A stretch of 64,000 nucleotides of DNA from Alteromonas sp. 1_MG-2023 (lineage in GTDB: Bacteria; Pseudomonadota; Gammaproteobacteria; Enterobacterales; Alteromonadaceae). Shown here in pieces: positions 10,124 through 18,457 of the stretch. The position numbers and the translations under genes are program-made. The stretch is taken from NCBI RefSeq assembly GCF_030547075.1, contig NZ_JAUOQH010000006.1, positions 62,001 to 126,000 of the forward strand, read 5' to 3'. Within the stretch, counting starts at the first letter, position 1; each line of letters begins with the position of its first letter. The notes beneath the pieces are model-generated. The model saw only the letters and a list, made by a program, of their open reading frames with translations, was not told the origin of the DNA and did not search any database.

Positions 10124-10316
10124 CTATTTTTTGGCACTTACAACTTTCGACTAATAAAAGTGTCAAAAAACGTGTGAGAAACACATTTATTCCCTATATA
10201 ACAACAACTTAAAAAGTTGGCACATCTCTCGCTATATACTCTGTAACCGGTAAACATCCTTTCTATCGGTTTTGTTTGTTCGTTCTTAAAAATAAAAAAA
10301 TCAGAGGAATAATAAA

Positions 10317-10481
10317 ATGTTAAAAGAATATGCAATTGCATTAGTACTATCTACCGCTACCCCTGTTGCTGCTGATAAACAAGAAGGCGCTAACCAAGCC
10401 CCTGAGCAGCAAAAAGAGTCAGTGACTCAACCACAAAACTACCGCCCAAAAACGGGTAATGGTTTTGGCGTAGGCATGTAA
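10317..10481 (+). CDS. 54-aa secreted or membrane-attached peptide of unknown function
   Basis: A short frame with a good AGAGG ribosome site 9 bases before its ATG and a perfect terminator just after it. The product begins MLKEYAIALVLSTATPVAAD, a plausible short signal peptide with an AxA-like cleavage site (VAA), then a Gln/Glu/Pro-rich mature part and a Gly-rich tail ending NGFGVGM. I know no family for it. Its own upstream spacer (~190 bp) and its terminator suggest a single-gene transcript. If cleaved, the mature peptide would be only about 35 residues and hydrophilic. The evidence is ribosome site, signal-like N-terminus and terminator, not homology. Confidence 0.6.
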   Translation: MLKEYAIALVLSTATPVAADKQEGANQAPEQQKESVTQPQNYRPKTGNGFGVGM

Positions 10482-10503
10482 TTGCCGCAAAAATTCTAAA
10501 AAG

Positions 10504-10526
10504 GAGAGTATATACTCTCTTTTTTT
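10504..10526 (+). terminator. Rho-independent terminator after the 54-aa gene
   Basis: A perfect 16-base palindrome (GAGAGTATATACTCTC) is followed by seven T. It lies 22 bases after the TAA of the 54-aa gene. Confidence 0.85.
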
Positions 10527-10556
10527 ATGCCTGCTGTTTTATCATGAGTAACTGAT

Positions 10557-10609
10557 AGCCTTAAGCTGGGTTTTAAAACAGCCTTGAGCTGATTTTAAAA
10601 TAGCCTTTT
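10557..10609. repeat. Degenerate 23-bp tandem repeat, about 2.3 copies
   Basis: Units start at 10557, 10580 and about 10602 and share AGCCTT-AGCTG-TTTTAAAA. The copies differ at a few positions. It lies in the spacer after the 54-aa gene and 86 bp before a second, unrelated tandem array. I see no coding potential in it. Confidence 0.6.
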
Positions 10610-10695
10610 GCCAACGTAACCCCTGCCTTAATTTTACCCCTAGCGGCGCTTAGAGCTTCCTAAGCATCTTTAATACCTAGTTCTCTAGCTCATTG

Positions 10696-10766
10696 GTTAC
10701 CTAATCCTTTGTTACCTAGTCCTTTGTTACCTAGTCCTTTGTTACCTAGTCCTTTGTTACTTAGTT
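10696..10766. repeat. 15-bp tandem repeat, four copies plus a partial copy
   Basis: The unit GTTACCTAGTCCTTT occurs at 10696, 10711, 10726 and 10741; the first copy has one change (CTAAT). An 11-base remnant runs from 10756 to 10766. The last bases overlap the stop codon of the 65-aa membrane-protein gene on the minus strand, so the array directly abuts its 3' end. Confidence 0.9.
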
Positions 10767-10962
10767 AGGCATCAATCCGTAAGTTGTTGAAGCCTACTGC
10801 TCTGCGCCAGTGTATATGCCTAGCAATACCGAATAACGGCAATACGAATGGACCAATCATTAATGCTACCATTGCCCAATATTTAGGGTTCATGCCCCAC
10901 TTCACCGACTCTACGTAAAAAAAGCTGGCACTTAATACGCTTATTAATATCAAAAATAGCAA
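10765..10962 (-). CDS. 65-aa two-helix membrane protein of unknown function
   Basis: A small protein with two predicted membrane helices (~1-17 and ~28-48) joined by a short loop containing VKWGMNPKYW, and a basic cytoplasmic-type tail (RHIHWRRAVGF). I do not recognise a family. The start is a TTG with a strong AGGAGA ribosome site five bases upstream, which argues that it is a real gene. It lies downstream of fadJ on the same strand but beyond fadJ's terminator, so it probably has its own promoter. A 15-bp tandem array touches its stop codon. Confidence 0.65.
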   Translation of the reverse strand: MLFLILISVLSASFFYVESVKWGMNPKYWAMVALMIGPFVLPLFGIARHIHWRRAVGFNNLRIDA

Positions 10963-11104
10963 AAGTGTCTCCTACTGAGTTTGTGATTTAAGAAAATCAA
11001 AAAACTCTTTTAATTACGACGCCAAAATTTTGACTAGTATCTATACTAAACCGCAGGATTTTACTCAATATAGGTTAATAAACCAGCTAAAATAACCAGC
11101 AGAT

Positions 11105-11140
11105 ACAAAAAACCGGGCTTTTTAGTCAAAAGAACCCGGC
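11105..11140 (-). terminator. Terminator of the fadI-fadJ operon
   Basis: On the minus strand a CCGGG/CCCGG stem, extended by a U-rich/A-rich section, is followed by a run of T. It lies about 20-55 bases past the fadJ stop. Confidence 0.75.
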
Positions 11141-11161
11141 TTTTAATCTTTTATTTACAAC

Positions 11162-13318
11162 TTAGTAAAACGTGCTGTTCTCTTCGGTCATTTTCACCAA
11201 TACATCGGCAGGCGCGAATTTGTCACCTACCGTGCTAGCGTAATGATTCAAACGCTCAACAACATGTTTAATGCCTAAGGTGTCCATGTAACGGAAAGGA
11301 CCACCTAGGAATGGCGGGAATCCAATACCAAAGATAGCGCCTATGTCGCCATCTCGAGCATTACGAATTACGCCTTCATCTAAACAACGGGCCGCCTCAT
11401 TAAGCATCATAAGAACGCAGCGTTCAGCCACTTCTTTTTCGCTTAATTTAGTTGACGGTGTTAAGCCTAGGAGTGAGTAGATACTTTCATCCACTTCTTT
11501 ACCTGGCTTCTTGCCTTCATAGCTGTAAAAACCTTTTTGGTTCTTTTTACCTTTACGACCATCAGCCAGTACTTTATCGAAAGCAGATGGCGCCGTAAAA
11601 CGCTCTCCAAAGGCTTCTACCAAGAAAGGAATAATCTTAGTACCAACATCAATACCTACTTCATCAAGCAACTTCACAGGGCCTACAGGGAAGCCAAACT
11701 TAACCAAAGACTTATCGATATGCTCGATAGGCTCTTCAGCAAGTATTAAGCTTGCTGCTTCGTTCATGTAAGGGGCTAAAATACGGTTTACATAAAAGCC
11801 TGCGCCATCTTTAACGACCACCGGGGTTTTACCCTGCTTTTTCGCAAACTCAACGGTAGATGAAATAACTTGATCTGACGTTGTTTCATGAGCGATAACT
11901 TCCGCCAATGGCATTTTATCTACAGGCGAAAAGTAGTGAAGGCCAATCACGTTTTCAGGGCGAGCAGCTTTGGCAGCAATTTGGGTAATTGGAATAGAAG
12001 AAGTGTTAGAGGCAAAGATAGTGTTTTCTTTACAATTCTCTTCAATATCCGCGACCATTTTTTGCTTTAGATCTACATCTTCGAATACCGCTTCAACCAC
12101 AATATCGGTATCTTGGTAGCCGCTATAATCTAACGTGCCAGTGATAAGCGACATTTGCTTTTGCATTTCATTATTGCGCATGAAGCGCTTTTTCACTTTC
12201 TTGTTTAAGATGTCGTAGCTATATTTCATCGCGTTAGCAATGCCTTCAGGGCGAACATCTTTAATACGCACAGGCACGCCGGCTTTCGTAGCAGTAACAA
12301 ACGCAATACCGCCGCCCATTAATCCACCGCCTAGCACGCCCACTTTTTTCATTTTCTCTGGCGATACACCTTCAATACCGTTTTCTTTTTTCATGTCGGT
12401 AGTGGCGAAGAAAATTTGACGTAATTGGAAAGATTCAGGTGTCATTACCAACTTTCCGAACGCTTCAGCTTCGGCTTTAAGGCCCGCTTCAACACCATCA
12501 CGCATACCGGTTTCGATAACATCAATAATGTAACCAGGTGCAGGATAGTTACCTTTAGTTTTAGCAAACGTTGCTTCGCGCGCTTTTTTGAACATCATTC
12601 CGCGGCCTGGGCCTGTGTTCTCAAGCATTTTATCCATTACGCTTTTTTGCGGCGCTTCACGCTCAGGCTTGCGCTTAAGGGCAAACTGTTCAGCCACTTT
12701 AAGCAATACACTTTGCGGTACTACATCGTCAACAATACCGTACTTTTTCGCTTGTTTAGGGCGTGCTGGCGCACCAGTAAGCATCATTTTCATGGCTTGC
12801 TGAATACCAATCAAGCGAGGTAAGCGTTGTGTTCCGCCACTACCTGGCAATAGGCCAAGCTGAACTTCCGGTAAACCCACCTGAGTGCTTGGTGAATCGG
12901 TACAAATTCGATAATGACACGCAAGGGCAAGCTCTAAACCACCACCAAGCGCAGGGCCATTTATGGCGGCAACAAAAGTTGCTTTCATGCGTTCGATACG
13001 GTCAAAAATAGCTTGCCCGCCTGCTGCAATCGTCGTTGCGTCTTCTGCGGTATTACAGGCTGCCAACATGCTTATATCGGCACCCGCTACAAACGAATTC
13101 GCTTTACCACTTACCAGTACTACACCTTTGATACTGCTATCAGCATCGATGTCGTCTAGCATGGCAGATATTTCATCGCCAAAGGCTGCTTTTAGCGTAT
13201 TCATAGATTCACCAGGTACATCCATGGTGAGTATGGCTACGCCGTTGTCTTGTTTGGTTAACGTAAAGGCACCAGATGTTGCTTGAACGTCATTTGTCAT
13301 TGTTGTGTCCTGACTCAT
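11162..13318 (-). CDS. fadJ: Fatty acid oxidation complex alpha subunit FadJ
   Basis: A bifunctional beta-oxidation enzyme of 718 aa: enoyl-CoA hydratase in the N-terminal ~200 residues (NGPALGGGLELALACHYRI, then LPGSGGTQRLPRL) and 3-hydroxyacyl-CoA dehydrogenase after ~320 (VGVLGGGLMGGGIAF NAD loop, then VIGLHYFSPVDKMPL). It acts with the thiolase FadI encoded just upstream. The ATG at 13318 is chosen because GGAGA lies 8 bases before it and it begins one base after the fadI stop; upstream in-frame codons overlap fadI. The next in-frame ATG, at 13300, is a weaker alternative. The partner and the operon order favour FadJ over FadB. Confidence 0.92.
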   Translation of the reverse strand: MSQDTTMTNDVQATSGAFTLTKQDNGVAILTMDVPGESMNTLKAAFGDEISAMLDDIDADSSIKGVVLVSGKANSFVAGADISMLAACNTAEDATTIAAGGQAIFDRIERMKATFVAAINGPALGGGLELALACHYRICTDSPSTQVGLPEVQLGLLPGSGGTQRLPRLIGIQQAMKMMLTGAPARPKQAKKYGIVDDVVPQSVLLKVAEQFALKRKPEREAPQKSVMDKMLENTGPGRGMMFKKAREATFAKTKGNYPAPGYIIDVIETGMRDGVEAGLKAEAEAFGKLVMTPESFQLRQIFFATTDMKKENGIEGVSPEKMKKVGVLGGGLMGGGIAFVTATKAGVPVRIKDVRPEGIANAMKYSYDILNKKVKKRFMRNNEMQKQMSLITGTLDYSGYQDTDIVVEAVFEDVDLKQKMVADIEENCKENTIFASNTSSIPITQIAAKAARPENVIGLHYFSPVDKMPLAEVIAHETTSDQVISSTVEFAKKQGKTPVVVKDGAGFYVNRILAPYMNEAASLILAEEPIEHIDKSLVKFGFPVGPVKLLDEVGIDVGTKIIPFLVEAFGERFTAPSAFDKVLADGRKGKKNQKGFYSYEGKKPGKEVDESIYSLLGLTPSTKLSEKEVAERCVLMMLNEAARCLDEGVIRNARDGDIGAIFGIGFPPFLGGPFRYMDTLGIKHVVERLNHYASTVGDKFAPADVLVKMTEENSTFY

Positions 13319-13319
13319 A

Positions 13320-14630
13320 TTATTCTGTCTCCACAATCATAGCTGCACCTAAACCACCTGCTGCACAAGCGGTTAGTAGACCAGTACCACCACCTCGGCG
13401 ATTAAGCTCGTTAAGCATCTGAGTAATCATTCGTGTACCTGTTGCCGCAAACGGATGACCGTAAGCAATAGAGCTTCCCATTACGTTAAACTTGTCCATA
13501 TCGATTTCACCGGTCGCTTTCGCACGGCCAAGTTTTTCTTGGGCAAATTTATCGCTGGCAAACATCTTCACATTAGACAAAGTTTGCGCAGCAAAAGCTT
13601 CGTGCATTTCGATAAGCGTAATATCGTTTAATGTCATGCCTGCACGGTCTAGTGCGATTGGGGTAGCGTAGGAAGGCCCCATTAACATGTCTTCCCAAAC
13701 GTCGATGGCTGAGAATGCGTAACTTTTGAGGTAACCTAATGGCTTGTAACCCAGCTCTTTCGCACGGCTTTCAGTCATCATAATAACAGCTGATGCACCA
13801 TCAGTTAGGGGGGTTGCGTTAGCTGCCGTTACCGTACCGTATTTTTTATCAAAAACAGGGCGAAGTTTTGCGTACCCTTCAAGCTTAGAATCGAAACGTA
13901 CGTTATTATCGCGAGATAACGCGCCTTTGTACGGTTCTGCATAAGCGGTCATCACTTCACTATCTAGCTTACCTTCTTCCCAGCTTTGCGCCGCAAAACT
14001 GTGTGAACGATGCGCGAGTGCATCTTGTTCTTCACGTGAGATATGGTGCGATTTCGCCATTTGCTCAGCAGTTTGTCCCATAGACAAACCGGTTGAGTAT
14101 TCTGCAACCGCTGGCGGCACAGGGGCTAGATCTTTAAGGCCTAAACGCTTAAAGATATTAAACTTCTGACCCAGGGTTTTGGTTTTTTGAAGATCGACCA
14201 ATGCGCGAGCTAGGTTTTTAGATACACCAATTGGTGATACAGATGTAGAATCAGCACCGCCCGCAATACCGACCTGAACGTGGCCAGCCATCATGCTTTC
14301 GGCAATATTCACAGTGGACTGGAAACTAGTGGCACATGCGCGAGATACGCTGTAAGCGTCAGTATGCACGTTCATGCCAGTACCCAATACAATTTCACGG
14401 GCAATATTTGGGGCTTCAGGCATTTGAACAACTTGACCATAGACAACCTGATCAACCCATTCTTTTTGTATACCATGGCGTACGAGCAGTTCGTTAACGA
14501 CCATTTTACCTAAATCGACAGCGGGAACGCCGTGGAAATATGTCGCCATTTTTGCAAACGGAGTACGTAACCCCGCCACAATGGCGATGCGATCACCCTC
14601 GCGGGTAGTAACAGATTGTCTTGTTGACAT
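13320..14630 (-). CDS. fadI: Acetyl-CoA C-acyltransferase FadI
   Basis: A 436-aa thiolase that catalyses the last step of beta-oxidation, cleaving 3-ketoacyl-CoA to acetyl-CoA and a shortened acyl-CoA. The acyl-accepting cysteine is C99 in [13 protein letters not shown]. The second catalytic regions are [26 protein letters not shown] and, near the C-terminus, [14 protein letters not shown]. The length matches E. coli FadI (436 aa). It is the first gene of a tight two-gene operon with fadJ (one base apart). A FadR-like operator sits 31-47 bp upstream of the start. Confidence 0.93.
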   Translation of the reverse strand: MSTRQSVTTREGDRIAIVAGLRTPFAKMATYFHGVPAVDLGKMVVNELLVRHGIQKEWVDQVVYGQVVQMPEAPNIAREIVLGTGMNVHTDAYSVSRACATSFQSTVNIAESMMAGHVQVGIAGGADSTSVSPIGVSKNLARALVDLQKTKTLGQKFNIFKRLGLKDLAPVPPAVAEYSTGLSMGQTAEQMAKSHHISREEQDALAHRSHSFAAQSWEEGKLDSEVMTAYAEPYKGALSRDNNVRFDSKLEGYAKLRPVFDKKYGTVTAANATPLTDGASAVIMMTESRAKELGYKPLGYLKSYAFSAIDVWEDMLMGPSYATPIALDRAGMTLNDITLIEMHEAFAAQTLSNVKMFASDKFAQEKLGRAKATGEIDMDKFNVMGSSIAYGHPFAATGTRMITQMLNELNRRGGGTGLLTACAAGGLGAAMIVETE

Positions 14631-14660
14631 AATGCACCTAAATTAATGACCACGTGAAAT

Positions 14661-14677
14661 AAGTGGTCTGACCTGTA
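14661..14677. promoter_or_regulatory. Candidate FadR operator upstream of fadI
   Basis: The 17-mer AAGTGGTCTGACCTGTA matches the enterobacterial FadR consensus (AACTGGTCNGACCAGTT) at 13 of 16 defined positions, including the whole TGGTCNGACC core. It lies 31 bp before the fadI start, where a bound repressor would block transcription. It is the only recognisable element in the 305-bp spacer between fadI and the divergent moxR gene. FadR use in this organism is inferred, since some Alteromonadales use PsrA instead. Confidence 0.6.
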
Positions 14678-14935
14678 ATAAACCCAATTTTTACAAACAA
14701 TGAACAAAATAGCAAATTATCGTCATTTGAGAGCAGTTTTCAGACTAATTGTTTGGCCGCTGCGCCGCCTATCTGAAAAATAGATGTTTTTAACGACTTG
14801 AACTAGACGCCAAGGGAACCATATAAGAAAAACATAGTCTGTTTTATGCCAATTTATCTACTCATGTATTACACCTTTATGAGTTAATTGGTTTATTTTT
14901 CCTGATAACTAGAATTTCAACGGAATATTTGCATT

Positions 14936-15892
14936 ATGGCAGCGGAACAATTTCAGCAACTGCAGAAGTATTTAGATCAGCAAATTATTGGTCAAAGTGC
15001 ACTTACGAAAAGCCTTCTTATTGCGCTTTTAGCCGATGGCCACCTTTTAGTAGAAGGGCCTCCAGGTTTAGCTAAAACACGAGCAATAAACGCGCTAGCC
15101 AATGGTATTGACGGCGACTTTCATCGCGTTCAATTTACCCCGGATTTATTACCTGCTGATTTAACCGGCACGGATATCTACCGCCCTGAAACGGGCGAGT
15201 TTGTGTTTCAAAAAGGCCCACTATTTCACAACTTAGTCTTGGCCGATGAAATTAACCGTGCACCCGCTAAAGTACAATCAGCGCTTTTAGAAGCCATGGC
15301 AGAACGCCAAATAACGGTTGGCAGCAAGACCTACCCGCTTCCGCCTTTGTTCTTAGTTATGGCAACACAAAACCCTTTAGAGCAAGAAGGCACCTACCCT
15401 CTACCTGAAGCGCAGCTCGATCGCTTCTTGATGCATGTCGATATTGATTACCCAGACGCAGAAACAGAGTTAGAGATTTTGCGATTAACCCGTGGTGAAG
15501 CCTTATCAGTGCCGCCAGTTACACCGCCTAAATTAACTCAGCAAGATATATTCTCGTCACGCAAAGAAGCGTTATCCCTGCACATGGCGCCAGAGCTTGA
15601 GCAATATTTGGTGCAATTGGTCATGGCCACTAGACAACCCGCTAAATTTGACGCCAACCTTGCTGAATGGATTGCCATGGGTACTAGCCCTCGGGCCACC
15701 ATCAGCTTAGACAGATGCGCACGTGCACACGCTTGGTTAAGTGGCAGAGATTTTGTAGGCCCTGATGATATTCAAGCGGTCGTACATAACGTGCTTCGTC
15801 ATCGTATTATTTTGTCTTATCATGCAGAAGCGCAAGGTATTACCATGAACGATGTACTGAACCAGATTGTTGCTACTGTTGCTGTTCCATAA
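14936..15892 (+). CDS. MoxR-family AAA+ ATPase
   Basis: A 318-aa MoxR ATPase. Walker A is EGPPGLAKTR (residues ~40-49), Walker B is LVLADEINRAPAKVQSALLEA, sensor 1 is LVMATQNPLEQEGTYPLPEAQLDRF, and an arginine-containing lid follows (SPRATISLDRCARA). MoxR proteins act as chaperones for the assembly or activation of partners that bear von Willebrand A domains. Here it opens a six-gene run (MoxR, DUF58, DUF4381, two vWA proteins, BatD), which is the classic arrangement. The ATG is preceded by a weak ribosome site (CGGAA, 13 bases upstream). It is divergent from fadI. Confidence 0.9.
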   Translation: MAAEQFQQLQKYLDQQIIGQSALTKSLLIALLADGHLLVEGPPGLAKTRAINALANGIDGDFHRVQFTPDLLPADLTGTDIYRPETGEFVFQKGPLFHNLVLADEINRAPAKVQSALLEAMAERQITVGSKTYPLPPLFLVMATQNPLEQEGTYPLPEAQLDRFLMHVDIDYPDAETELEILRLTRGEALSVPPVTPPKLTQQDIFSSRKEALSLHMAPELEQYLVQLVMATRQPAKFDANLAEWIAMGTSPRATISLDRCARAHAWLSGRDFVGPDDIQAVVHNVLRHRIILSYHAEAQGITMNDVLNQIVATVAVP

Positions 15893-15895
15893 ACG

Positions 15896-16858
15896 ATGAG
15901 TGATGTTCATTCGCAGTTAGCGTTACTGCAAACCAACGGTGTTAATTTGTCTACTGCTGAACTCTTACGTTATCAGCAGTTGGCGAAGCTATTTAGCCTT
16001 GCGCCTAAGCGTTCTCCTCAAGCCCGACTTGCTGGCAGCTATTTAACCAAGCACAAGGGTCGCGGCATGGAGTTTGACGAAGCTAGGCACTACCAGCCCG
16101 GCGACGACATTCGTGCGATCGATTGGCGTGTTACCGCCCGCACAGGTAAAACCCACACCAAAATATACCGTGAAGAGCGAGAGCGCCCTGTCTTTTTGTT
16201 TTGCGACTTCTCCCCTTCTATGATGTTTGGCACGCGATTACTGACTAAATCTATGCAGGTTGCTCACATCTGTTCATTGATAAGTTGGTCTGCGGCAGCT
16301 CATGGCGATAAAGTAGGCGCGCTGTTGTTTAACCAAAAACAGCATAAAGAAGTGAAACCTCTTGCTCGTAAGCGGGCTGTTTTGCACATTTGTCACGAGT
16401 TGATGGATTTGCATGCCACCAGCCATGAGCAAGTAGCTAGCACAGAGGCCGATACTCAAGCTTTTGCCGACGCATGTGCTCGACTTCGTCGGTTAGCTCG
16501 CCCAGGTAGCCTAGTGTATCTACTTTCTGATTTTCAGCATTTAGGCAGTGCGGCACAGCAACATTTAAGTCAGCTTTCTCGTCATTGTGAAGTGAGGGCC
16601 ATTATTGTTGACGATCCTATTGAACATACCTTGCCCCAAACACGTTCAATTCAACGAGTCAGTGTTTCTGATGGTATTAATCAACAACGATGGTTATTAG
16701 GTGATAGAAAAGAAGAAGACACCTATCAACGTTGGCGTGAACAACAAAACAGTGCAATGGAACAATCACTTAAACAAGCAAATATTTCTCGTTACCATAT
16801 TTCTGCGGGACTGCCTCTTGATACCCAAATTCAAGGCATGCAACAGGAGCGCTTTTGA
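15896..16858 (+). CDS. DUF58 domain protein of the MoxR/Bat operon
   Basis: A 320-aa soluble protein with the DUF58 signature GMEFDEARHYQPGDDIRAID followed by W-R and TKIYREERERPVFLFCDFSPSM. The region after it resembles a degenerate vWA fold. DUF58 proteins regularly follow moxR, three bases downstream here, and are thought to be partners or substrates of the ATPase. Their biochemical role is not established. The stop overlaps the start of the next gene (TGATG), suggesting coupled translation. Confidence 0.88.
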   Translation: MSDVHSQLALLQTNGVNLSTAELLRYQQLAKLFSLAPKRSPQARLAGSYLTKHKGRGMEFDEARHYQPGDDIRAIDWRVTARTGKTHTKIYREERERPVFLFCDFSPSMMFGTRLLTKSMQVAHICSLISWSAAAHGDKVGALLFNQKQHKEVKPLARKRAVLHICHELMDLHATSHEQVASTEADTQAFADACARLRRLARPGSLVYLLSDFQHLGSAAQQHLSQLSRHCEVRAIIVDDPIEHTLPQTRSIQRVSVSDGINQQRWLLGDRKEEDTYQRWREQQNSAMEQSLKQANISRYHISAGLPLDTQIQGMQQERF

Positions 16859-17430
16859 TGCAATCAGCCCAAGGTATGCCGCAAACCGATCCTCTTGCAC
16901 AGCTTAAAGATGTTCATGTTCCTGACAATGTCGACGTATGGCCTTTGGATTGGGGTTGGTGGTGCTTAATTGTATTATGTTTAGCAGGCACAATAAGTCT
17001 GATTATTTATCTTGTTAAAAAGCATAAATTTAATAAGCCTCGTCGCGATGCACTAAAGCTGCTTGGAAGTATCTCATCGGCAGATGAAAACTGGCCAATG
17101 CAAATCAATAACGTACTGAAACGTACCGCCGTGACCTATTTCAAACCACAAGAAGTAGCTGGGCTTTACGGCAACAGTTGGCATGAGTTTCTATTGAAAA
17201 CGCTGCCTGACAGACGCAAAACTACTATGAGCGATTCACTATCAATACTTCATTCGCAGCAGTACGCCCCCAAATGCGATAACAAATATTTCGACGAATG
17301 TATTCAAGCAGCCAATGCGTGGGTGAAGTACTTCAAAGTGACTTCGGTTATGAATAATGTGGAAAAGCAGGTTGCACAAAAATCTTCATTGCTCGACCCG
17401 CAAAAAAGTCAGGAGGCTACCCATGCTTGA
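16858..17430 (+). CDS. DUF4381 single-pass membrane protein
   Basis: A 190-aa protein with one membrane helix at ~33-53 (WWCLIVLCLAGTISLIIYLV) and a cytoplasmic C-terminal domain with a KPQEVAGLYGNSWHEFLLK motif. This matches DUF4381, usually found between DUF58 and BatA genes. The start is the ATG of TGATG, with AGGAG 9 bases upstream; an in-frame TTG one codon earlier is unlikely. The 3' end overlaps the next gene by 8 bases. Role: presumably a membrane-anchored part of the Bat complex (inference from position). Confidence 0.82.
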   Translation: MQSAQGMPQTDPLAQLKDVHVPDNVDVWPLDWGWWCLIVLCLAGTISLIIYLVKKHKFNKPRRDALKLLGSISSADENWPMQINNVLKRTAVTYFKPQEVAGLYGNSWHEFLLKTLPDRRKTTMSDSLSILHSQQYAPKCDNKYFDECIQAANAWVKYFKVTSVMNNVEKQVAQKSSLLDPQKSQEATHA

Positions 17431-18457
17431 TTTCGCATGGTGGTGGGCATTCTTTCTACTCCCACTACCTCTTCTGGTTCGATTTCTAGTACCAGCGAAG
17501 CCACAACATGTGATGGCTGCATTGCAAGTACCCGCGTTAAGACCGGGTATACAAGAAACCACTTCACCACTAAAGGGCAGTAAACTCCCTGTGATTATTG
17601 CATCGCTAATTTGGATATGTGTGGTTATTGCAGCGGCACGGCCTCAATGGTTAGGTGAGCCAATCAGCATTCCAAATGAAGGCCGAGAGATGATGCTAGC
17701 GGTGGATTTATCCGGCAGTATGAAAATTGATGACATGGAATTAAATGGCAGACAAGTTAACCGTCTAACCATGACAAAATCGGTGCTGTATGATTTTATC
17801 CAGCGCCGCGTGGGTGACCGTTTAGGCTTAATTTTGTTTGCCGATACCGCTTACCTTCAAGCCCCCCTTACCTATGACAGAGATACGGTTTCTACTTTAC
17901 TGAGCGAATCTGTGATTGGTTTGGTGGGAGAACAAACTGCAATCGGTGATGCTATCGGCTTAGCGGTTAAGCGCTTTGATGCAAAAGACGAATCGAATAA
18001 TGTACTTATTTTGCTTACCGATGGTCAAAACACCGCAGGTTTTATTACCCCTGAGCAAGCAAAAGAATTAGCAGTTAACAAAAAGGTTAAGGTGTACACC
18101 ATTGGTGTGGGCGCAGATAAAATGCTTATTCAAAGTTTCTTTGGTAGTCGTCAGGTAAATCCTTCGCAAGAGTTAGATGAAGACATGCTAAGCGACCTTG
18201 CTACCTCTACAGGCGGTCAATACTTCCGCGCTAGAAATGTAAACGAACTTGAAGCGATTTATGCAAAATTAGATGCATTAGAGCCAATACAAGGTGAAGC
18301 GAGAAAAATGCGACCGCTCACTGCCCTCTTCTATTTCCCATTGGCGGTAGCTTTTGCTTTATCTGCCTTATGGGCATTATTCCTGTTAGGCAGTACGCTA
18401 GTAAAATCGCTTTCGCGCACTTATGTTTCATCGAGCGATAAAAAGGAAAGTGTGTAA
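17423..18457 (+). CDS. batA: BatA-type vWA membrane protein
   Basis: A 344-aa protein with N-terminal helices (LDFAWWWAFFLLPLPLLVRF and a second at ~55-75), a von Willebrand A domain with an intact metal site (AVDLSGSM, then a conserved Thr, then LLTDGQNTAG) and a C-terminal membrane helix (~305-330). An AGGAGG lies 6 bases before the ATG at 17423. An upstream in-frame ATG at 17357 exists but lies deep inside the preceding gene. Bat proteins (Bacteroides aerotolerance) are linked to stress or envelope tolerance; the mechanism is unknown. Confidence 0.88.
   Translation: MLDFAWWWAFFLLPLPLLVRFLVPAKPQHVMAALQVPALRPGIQETTSPLKGSKLPVIIASLIWICVVIAAARPQWLGEPISIPNEGREMMLAVDLSGSMKIDDMELNGRQVNRLTMTKSVLYDFIQRRVGDRLGLILFADTAYLQAPLTYDRDTVSTLLSESVIGLVGEQTAIGDAIGLAVKRFDAKDESNNVLILLTDGQNTAGFITPEQAKELAVNKKVKVYTIGVGADKMLIQSFFGSRQVNPSQELDEDMLSDLATSTGGQYFRARNVNELEAIYAKLDALEPIQGEARKMRPLTALFYFPLAVAFALSALWALFLLGSTLVKSLSRTYVSSSDKKESV

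Noticed and set aside
10127..10170. Hairpin TTTTTTGGCACTT...AAGTGTCAAAAAA after the GGDEF/EAL gene as a terminator
   Set aside because: The stem is clear but no T run follows it on either strand; the T residues are part of the stem itself. It is kept only as an inverted repeat in the spacer.
12425..13286. Several 100-130-residue frames antisense to fadJ
   Set aside because: fadJ is conserved across this whole region; the opposite-strand frames have no recognisable domain and overlap each other.
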